Made by a program: the position numbers and the translations under genes
The notes under the pieces: generated by a model
Seen by the model: only the letters and a program-made list of their open reading frames with translations
Database searches by the model: none
Told to the model about the DNA's origin: nothing
Shown: piece by piece, positions 6,333 through 9,683 of the stretch
Layout: the number at the start of each line of letters is the position of its first letter
Position numbering within the stretch: position 1 is the first letter of the stretch
NCBI GenBank assembly: GCA_946478675.1
Contig: CAMLEF010000164.1
Location: 1 to 9,683 of the forward strand
DNA length: 9,683 bases
Reading direction: 5' to 3'
Source of the DNA: an uncultured Flavobacteriales bacterium
GTDB lineage: Bacteria > Bacteroidota > Bacteroidia > Palsa-965

Positions 6333-6968
6333 TTAACGTTTAGTAGTATCCGGCTTTTGGGTTTCGTCTTCGAGTTCCACAGGTTGCAGGTTCTTCGTGT
6401 AGATGTCGAGAATGGAAGTGAGCCCGAGCGGCAAAGGCAGCGGGCCCGATTTCAGCGAAACCTTCAATGAAGAAGTGCTGCTATTGTCGTAATGCGCTTT
6501 GGCGCTGTCTTTATCCTGCGAAGAGATCTTTCCCATCAGGCGCACTTCCTTGCGGGGCGGGCCTGTATGGTTGCCGGGAACCTGCGTCTGGCTTTCCGTG
6601 TCGCGGGAAATGTGCGACGTGACTTCCAGGTCAAAGTCGACCTGCACGTTTTCGAGGCCGAGCGAATTGATCGGGATAACGGTGAGCAGCGGCAATTCGA
6701 AGGTGGCGGCAATCCGGCGGATGGAATGCGCGTCGCCTTCTTTTTCGGGCGGGTTGACGACCGCGCGCGTCATCGACATGCGGATCATGACGGGCTCATA
6801 GACTTCTCCTTTTTTCGTGAAGCAGAATTCCATGAGAAACTTGATCTGCTCGCGCGCCATCATGGAATTCGCATGCGCTGCGGCGATGAGCGGCGCACCG
6901 ATGATGCCGGCAATGTCGACACCGGAATAGCGCGCAGGGTCGAGACGCGACGTTTTGAAATTTTTCAT
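6333..6968 (-). CDS. DUF2589-type protein (211 aa)
   Basis: This 211-residue protein aligns along its length with the 220-residue protein encoded upstream. Shared blocks in order are IIGAPLIAAAHANSMMA (helix, near residues 22-38), YEPVMIRMSMTRAV, FELPLLTVIPINSLGLENVQ, a variable charged linker with DKDSAKAHY, and GPLPLPLGLTSILDIYTKNL near the C-terminus. The tail EDETQKPDTTKR is hydrophilic. No signal peptide, membrane helix or catalytic motif is visible, so a structural or scaffolding role seems more likely than an enzymatic one. That is inference, since DUF2589 has no known function. The start follows a hairpin in the 81-base gap from the previous gene, so its level may differ from that gene's. 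Confidence 0.85.
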   Translation of the reverse strand: MKNFKTSRLDPARYSGVDIAGIIGAPLIAAAHANSMMAREQIKFLMEFCFTKKGEVYEPVMIRMSMTRAVVNPPEKEGDAHSIRRIAATFELPLLTVIPINSLGLENVQVDFDLEVTSHISRDTESQTQVPGNHTGPPRKEVRLMGKISSQDKDSAKAHYDNSSTSSLKVSLKSGPLPLPLGLTSILDIYTKNLQPVELEDETQKPDTTKR

Positions 6969-6993
6969 AGCGAAGGGTTAAGGACGGCGTGTG

Positions 6994-7038
6994 AAAGCGA
7001 AAAGCACCCGGCGGCAAACTACCGGCGCTTTTCGCTTT
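6994..7038 (-). promoter_or_regulatory. Intercistronic hairpin between the first two DUF2589-type genes
   Basis: A 12-bp perfect inverted repeat (6994-7005 with 7027-7038, AAAGCGAAAAGC and its complement) is extended by a CCGG/CCGG inner helix (7008-7011 with 7022-7025) and a 10-base loop. On the transcribed strand the descending arm is GCTTTTCGCTTT, U-rich but without a U-run after it. It could be a partial terminator or an RNA-processing/stability element that lets the first gene be made in excess. It starts 12 bases after the stop codon of the first gene. Confidence 0.6.
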
Positions 7039-7049
7039 GACCTCACAGC

Positions 7050-7712
7050 TTATTTGTCGGTCGGCAGCGTGATCGGCTGGATGGCCATCGTGTACGCCTG
7101 GATGATCGTGTTCACGCCCTGCGGGAGCGGCAGCTGGCCGGCGTGCACAAGCACCGTGTACTTCGCCGAGTTGCTCTTCTCGTAATGCGTGCTGTGATTC
7201 GCCGAATCCTTGTGATCATAGCTCGCGCTTCCTTTGACGGTCGCCGACACCGGTCCCCAGCCGACTTTCACTTCGAATTCAGTGGAAGCTTTGATGGTGG
7301 TTTCCGTCGCTTCCGACTGTTCTTCTGCGAAGCTCGATTTCACTTCCATTTCAAACGTCACATTCACGTTGTCGACGCCGAGCGAATTGAGCGGAAGGAT
7401 CGTGAGCAGCGGAAGATCGAATGTCGTCGTCACCGGAACGATCTCCGGCGGCGGGATCTTTCCGTCCTGCCCGGGAGGCTGCGGCTGGATGACACCGCGG
7501 GTGAGCGACATCTTGATCATGATCGGCTTGTAGCTGATCTTTTTGTCTTTGTCTTCTTCCTTGGAAAAGCAGGTGTCCAGGAGGAATTTGGTTTGGGTGA
7601 CGGCCATCGCAGCGTTTGCGTTGGCAGCAGCGTTGAGCGGCGCACCAATCAGGGAGTCCATCGGCAGCCCGGTGAATTGCTGGGCCATCGACACTAAAGC
7701 GTTTTCAGCCAT
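7050..7712 (-). CDS. DUF2589-type protein (220 aa), first gene of the operon
   Basis: The 220-residue protein opens with MAENALVSMAQQFTGLPMDS and then LIGAPLNAAANANAAMAVTQ (residues 21-40), an alanine/asparagine-rich helix also found in the 211-residue paralogue. Next come YKPIMIKMSLTRGV (61-74), a proline-rich turn (76-93), the conserved core FDLPLLTILPLNSLGVDNVN (98-117), and a beta-rich middle with FEVKVGWGPVSATVKGSASY. The C-terminus is AGQLPLPQGVNTIIQAYTMA. The pattern matches DUF2589. There is no signal peptide or membrane segment. It is the promoter-proximal gene, and a strong hairpin follows it, so it may be the most abundant product. The gene set around it (two relatives, a zinc ribbon, two cysteine proteases) has no assigned pathway. 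Confidence 0.87.
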   Translation of the reverse strand: MAENALVSMAQQFTGLPMDSLIGAPLNAAANANAAMAVTQTKFLLDTCFSKEEDKDKKISYKPIMIKMSLTRGVIQPQPPGQDGKIPPPEIVPVTTTFDLPLLTILPLNSLGVDNVNVTFEMEVKSSFAEEQSEATETTIKASTEFEVKVGWGPVSATVKGSASYDHKDSANHSTHYEKSNSAKYTVLVHAGQLPLPQGVNTIIQAYTMAIQPITLPTDK

Positions 7713-7766
7713 TGTGTAGGGATTTGAGGGTTTGTAAAAAGTAAGTTGATAGGGTTAATTGCAAGT

Positions 7767-7796
7767 CTAAAGTATGCCTTTTGTAATAAAAGCAAA
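7767..7796 (-). promoter_or_regulatory. Promoter candidate of the DUF2589/protease operon
   Basis: On the - strand TTTG (7793-7796) and TACTTTAG (7767-7774) are separated by 18 bases. The second box matches the Bacteroidota -7 consensus TAnnTTTG at all but one fixed position, and the spacing is in the usual range. It lies in an AT-rich intergenic stretch (7713-7909) that contrasts with the GC-rich genes around it. The leader to the ATG at 7712 would be about 48 bases. Confidence 0.45.
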
Positions 7797-7832
7797 ATTT
7801 TAAATAAAATATTTATTATTCATTTGAAATTA

Positions 7833-7865
7833 TTTGGACGGCGCCTGGCGTTTACAATACATTTA
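7833..7865 (+). promoter_or_regulatory. Weak promoter candidate for the divergent 114-aa gene
   Basis: TTTG (7833-7836) and TACATTTA (7858-7865) are separated by 21 bases. The second box differs from TAnnTTTG in the last base. The position, about 45 bases before the ATG at 7910, is reasonable, but the AT-rich background makes chance matches likely. Confidence 0.25.
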
Positions 7866-7909
7866 TATCAATTTATTGGTAATGCGATTGTTCAATCCGC
7901 AGTAACGCC

Positions 7910-8254
7910 ATGAGTCCGTATATCCCTTACAAGGCACATCTGCCCGGCGTTCACCGGCAGGAACGCATGTCCTACGTTGCCTTTCGTGATCACCGGCATT
8001 CGAAAGCCGATGAGGAAAAAGCAGCGGCAGCCCGCGCGAATGCTTCCCGCGTAGGATTTTACCTGGGCGAAGAGCAATTCACTTCCGGCAACTACCTGCT
8101 GAAATGGGCGCTACCGTTGAATGAGCCGGTGATGAGAAAACCAACAGCAAATCCTGACCGTCCATCACCGTCATTGATGAAGAAAGTAGGAAACGCAATG
8201 AAGACGCTGGCTTCACGGATTTTCGGAAAAAAGCATCTCAAAGAAGAGCAGTAA
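7910..8254 (+). CDS. Unrecognised 114-aa protein
   Basis: I do not recognise this protein. The N-terminus MSPYIPYKAHLPGVHRQERM is rich in proline, histidine and arginine. Residues ~32-50 (SKADEEKAAAARANASRV) look helical. A short aromatic segment, GFYLGEEQFTSGNYLLKWAL, follows, and the C-terminus (KKVGNAMKTLASRIFGKKHL) is strongly basic and could be an amphipathic, membrane- or nucleic-acid-binding helix. It has no cysteine and no signal peptide. It is transcribed divergently from the DUF2589 operon across an AT-rich spacer, so shared regulation is possible. Codon choice resembles its neighbours, and the frame is open with no better antisense alternative, which supports a real gene. Confidence 0.6.
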   Translation: MSPYIPYKAHLPGVHRQERMSYVAFRDHRHSKADEEKAAAARANASRVGFYLGEEQFTSGNYLLKWALPLNEPVMRKPTANPDRPSPSLMKKVGNAMKTLASRIFGKKHLKEEQ

Positions 8255-8272
8255 AAAGATTTTACTCTTCCT

Positions 8273-8280
8273 TACCTTTG
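8273..8280 (+). promoter_or_regulatory. Promoter -7 element TACCTTTG upstream of the conserved 155-aa gene
   Basis: TACCTTTG matches TAnnTTTG exactly. With transcription expected to begin roughly 5-8 bases downstream (about 8286-8288), the ATG at 8285 would lie at or before the transcript start. This favours the in-frame ATG at 8303. No clear -33 box is present. A 7-bp AT-rich hairpin (8250-8256 with 8260-8266) just upstream overlaps the end of the previous gene. Confidence 0.5.
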
Positions 8281-8302
8281 CTGCATGGTCACTTTCGCAC
8301 AA

Positions 8303-8770
8303 ATGCCCGCTCATTCCCGCGTCTGGATTTACCAGAGCGATCGCGAGATCAAAGACATTGAAATCGACGAGATCCGCCGCAAGGCCGCCATGTTCCTGAT
8401 GGAATGGTCTTCGCACGGCAATCTCATGCTGGCGACGATCGACGTGGTGCACAACCGTTTTATCGTGGTGTGCGCCGACGAAGAAGAAGCGCGCGCCAGC
8501 GGTTGCGGCATCGACAAGTCCGTTCGTTTCCTGCAGCAACTCGAAAAAGATTACGGCCTGAACCTGTTCGATCGCATGCTCGTCGCTTACCGCGATACGG
8601 ATTCCCGCATCAAAACGGTGAAGCTGCAGGTGTTCGAACAGATGATGGAGAACGGCGAGCTCAACGGCGAAACGATTGTTTTCAATAATCTCGTCGGCAC
8701 GAAAGAAGAGATGCTCGCAAAATGGGAAGTGCCGGTGAAACAAAGCTGGCACGCGCGGATGCTGGCGTAA
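8303..8770 (+). CDS. Conserved Bacteroidota protein commonly labelled 'ABC transporter ATPase'
   Basis: The 155-residue protein (MPAHSRVWIYQSDREIKDIE...) matches, from memory, a family widely conserved in Bacteroidota with the hallmark blocks RVWIYQS, NRFIVVCADEEEA, GCGIDKSVRFLQQLE, LFDRMLVAYR, TIVFNNLVGTKEEM and SWHARML. The family is usually named 'ABC transporter ATPase', but no Walker A loop, ABC signature or Walker B is present, so the name is not supported. It looks cytosolic and alpha/beta. I chose the ATG at 8303 over 8285 because of the promoter at 8273-8280 and because relatives start close to the RVWIYQS block. The function is unknown. It is followed by a heptamer repeat and a membrane-protein gene on the same strand. 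Confidence 0.85.
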   Translation: MPAHSRVWIYQSDREIKDIEIDEIRRKAAMFLMEWSSHGNLMLATIDVVHNRFIVVCADEEEARASGCGIDKSVRFLQQLEKDYGLNLFDRMLVAYRDTDSRIKTVKLQVFEQMMENGELNGETIVFNNLVGTKEEMLAKWEVPVKQSWHARMLA

Positions 8771-8788
8771 AGAATCACGGTTTACACG

Positions 8789-8831
8789 TTGTAAGATTCA
8801 AATCGTAAATTGTAAATCGTAATTCTTAAAT
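8789..8831 (+). repeat. Single-arm heptamer word repeat between co-directional genes
   Basis: Four consecutive 7-base words, CGTAAAT, TGTAAAT, CGTAATT and CTTAAAT, fill 8804-8831, preceded by two looser copies (TTGTAAG and ATTCAAAT). A short TTAC...GTAA dyad lies at its left end. It has the same style as the heptamer repeat at 2477-2552 but uses a different word and only one orientation. The function is unknown. Confidence 0.6.
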
Positions 8832-8839
8832 CCTTTCAC

Positions 8840-9349
8840 TTGACGCTACAGCAACGCCGCTTTCTCCTCCTCATCACTTTCCTCTGGGCGATTGCCATGC
8901 TGTTCGTCCCCATCCGGCAGGAGATAATCACCGGCATTTACACCGGTGATACGCCCGAAACGCAAAAGTTCATCCCGGCTTCTTACGTTGAAACCTGCTC
9001 CATCGCGATCGGTTTCAAAGGACATCCCGGCGGAATCGTAGGATTGTTTTTCTTCTTGCTCATGCCGTTCTTCATCGTGTGGGAATCGTTCAGCTTCAAG
9101 CGACCGTTCTCTTACGGCGCCATGACGTTCATGCGGTTGCAGGCGTTGCTGCTGTTTCTCGGCGCACCGTATTGCTTTTACATCGCGACATACGACGAAG
9201 GCTACTTCATCGATCGCCGGCACGAAACGACACTCGCCTGGGGCGGCTGGCTGCTCTTCGCGCTGAACATTCTTCTCGGCATTTTTCTCTTCACCGCGCT
9301 CGCCGCACCCAACAGCCGCCTCGCAAGATTCTTCCCGGAAAGGAAATAA
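8840..9349 (+). CDS. Predicted four-helix inner-membrane protein, probable TTG start
   Basis: The 169-residue protein has four hydrophobic helices at about residues 8-23, 64-81, 98-117 and 132-154, with a basic C-terminus RLARFFPERK that should stay in the cytosol. The loop between helices 1 and 2 (about 40 residues, with one cysteine) would face the periplasm. The layout recalls the DUF4293 family of Bacteroidota membrane proteins, but I cannot confirm the family from motifs. The frame is closed by a TAA at 8813-8815, and the only start that includes the first helix is TTG at 8840; the first in-frame ATG (8897) would cut that helix in half. The gene follows a heptamer repeat and ends against an octamer repeat. 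Its role is unknown. Confidence 0.75.
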   Translation: MTLQQRRFLLLITFLWAIAMLFVPIRQEIITGIYTGDTPETQKFIPASYVETCSIAIGFKGHPGGIVGLFFFLLMPFFIVWESFSFKRPFSYGAMTFMRLQALLLFLGAPYCFYIATYDEGYFIDRRHETTLAWGGWLLFALNILLGIFLFTALAAPNSRLARFFPERK

Positions 9350-9389
9350 TTTGCTAATGTGCGAATGGGTTAATGTGCTAATGAAATAA
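9350..9389 (+). repeat. Octamer word repeat, left arm
   Basis: Five consecutive 8-base words begin directly after the stop codon of the membrane-protein gene: TTTGCTAA, TGTGCGAA, TGGGTTAA, TGTGCTAA and TGAAATAA. They are degenerate copies of TGTGCTAA. The complementary arm is at 9467-9510. Confidence 0.7.
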
Positions 9390-9453
9390 AACCACAACAG
9401 GCACATAGATACACATAGGGAATTACTATGTGAACTATGTGCCTGTTGTGGTT
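9390..9453. terminator. Long hairpin nested inside the octamer arms, probable terminator
   Basis: A 19-bp perfect stem (9390-9408 with 9435-9453) starts ACCACAACAGGCACATAG. After a small internal loop it continues with a 7-bp stem (9412-9418 with 9426-9432, CACATAG/CTATGTG) and a 7-base loop. Read on the - strand the stem is followed by a T-rich tail (TTTTATTT), the layout of an intrinsic terminator for the - strand gene entering from the right. On the + strand no T-run follows, so termination there would be less efficient. Confidence 0.7.
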
Positions 9454-9466
9454 AAAAGCGGGTAGC

Positions 9467-9510
9467 TTGTGCGCATTAGCACATTGCCCCATTAGCAAAT
9501 TCGCACATTA
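9467..9510 (-). repeat. Octamer word repeat, right arm
   Basis: The words TTAGCACA, TTGCCCCA, TTAGCAAA and TTCGCACA (9476-9507) are reverse complements of the left-arm octamers, preceded by a looser copy at 9467-9475. The arm ends on the stop codon (9508-9510) of the gene entering from the right. Confidence 0.7.
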
Positions 9511-9683
9511 ATTATTCGGCATCACATCCACCTGGTTGACCGGGATGAGATTGACGTTGTAGCGATTTACGATCAAGCGCATGATCGGATCGTAATGGAT
9601 CTTCGCCATGATGCGCTCGGTTTGCTGCGGGTCGTAGCCCATCACCATCTGGTCGGTCAGCCCGAGGTAGTGCACGCTGAAAT
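9508..9683 (-). CDS. C-terminal end of an unidentified protein, 5' part outside the window
   Basis: On the - strand the frame is open from the window edge for about 58 codons to a TAA at 9508-9510. The visible residues include HYLGLTDQMVMGYDPQQTER, IMAKIHYDPIMRLIVNRYNV and a final NLIPVNQVDVMPNN. The composition is that of a soluble alpha/beta protein with no membrane segment and no cysteine. I do not recognise the family from this fragment. Confidence comes from the unbroken frame, GC-ending codons like its neighbours, and the terminator-like hairpin placed directly downstream. Confidence 0.6.
   Translation of the reverse strand, partial: FSVHYLGLTDQMVMGYDPQQTERIMAKIHYDPIMRLIVNRYNVNLIPVNQVDVMPNN

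Noticed and set aside
6492..7697. Long + strand open frames opposite the DUF2589 genes
   Set aside because: They are arginine/histidine-rich shadows of conserved - strand proteins and have no recognisable domain.
8285..8302. Upstream ATG adding six residues to the conserved 155-aa protein
   Set aside because: It would lie at or before the predicted transcript start from TACCTTTG, and relatives start near the RVWIYQS block.
8213..8752. Long - strand open frame opposite the conserved 155-aa gene
   Set aside because: It lies opposite a gene of a recognised family, is histidine/valine/alanine rich in the way antisense frames of GC-biased codons are, and shows no family motif.
8846..9406. 186-codon - strand open frame opposite the membrane-protein gene
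   Set aside because: The + strand frame has four clean hydrophobic helices; the antisense product is glutamate/arginine-rich low-complexity sequence and starts inside the hairpin repeat.
9350..9510. CRISPR array
   Set aside because: The units are 8 bases in contiguous phase with no spacers, and the two arms are inverted, so it is not a CRISPR.

Overview
The window looks like chromosomal DNA of a moderately GC-rich member of the Bacteroidota. This rests on three things. Several genes belong to families typical of that phylum: a PorT-like outer-membrane barrel, the short HAD protein usually labelled 'phosphoheptose isomerase', the protein usually labelled 'ABC transporter ATPase', and split HdrC/HdrB-like Fe-S proteins. 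Candidate promoters match the phylum's -7 element TAnnTTTG. Clear Shine-Dalgarno sequences are nearly absent.

Layout. Positions 1-2480 hold a tight + strand operon: the C-terminal part of a membrane-anchored 4Fe-4S dicluster protein, a small exported protein, a HAD-family phosphatase, and a CCG-domain Fe-S protein. The first and last probably form one HdrC/HdrB-like electron-transfer unit. A heptamer-built inverted repeat (2477-2552) separates this operon from a convergent outer-membrane beta-barrel gene (2549-3259, -). A membrane fatty-acid desaturase follows (3487-4581, +).

The most unusual part is a six-gene - strand operon read from 7712 down to 4583. It encodes two DUF2589-type proteins (220 and 211 aa), a 72-aa zinc ribbon, a third shorter DUF2589-like protein (170 aa), and two tandem papain-like cysteine proteases of the AvrRpt2 (C70-like) type. 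The last protease is frameshifted exactly at its predicted catalytic histidine. A promoter candidate precedes the first gene, and a 12-bp hairpin lies between the first two genes. I know of no established function for this gene set. Close spacing suggests joint expression, so it is the best candidate here for an undescribed system.

The right end carries + strand genes: a 114-aa protein of unknown function, a conserved 155-aa protein with an excellent TACCTTTG promoter, and a four-helix membrane protein with a probable TTG start. The last 58 codons of an unidentified - strand gene run off the window edge. Three intergenic sites (2477-2552, 8789-8831, 9350-9510) are built from degenerate 7- or 8-base words. 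The two sites between convergent genes have two opposed arms, and the one between co-directional genes has a single arm. No rRNA, tRNA, insertion sequence or CRISPR array was seen.
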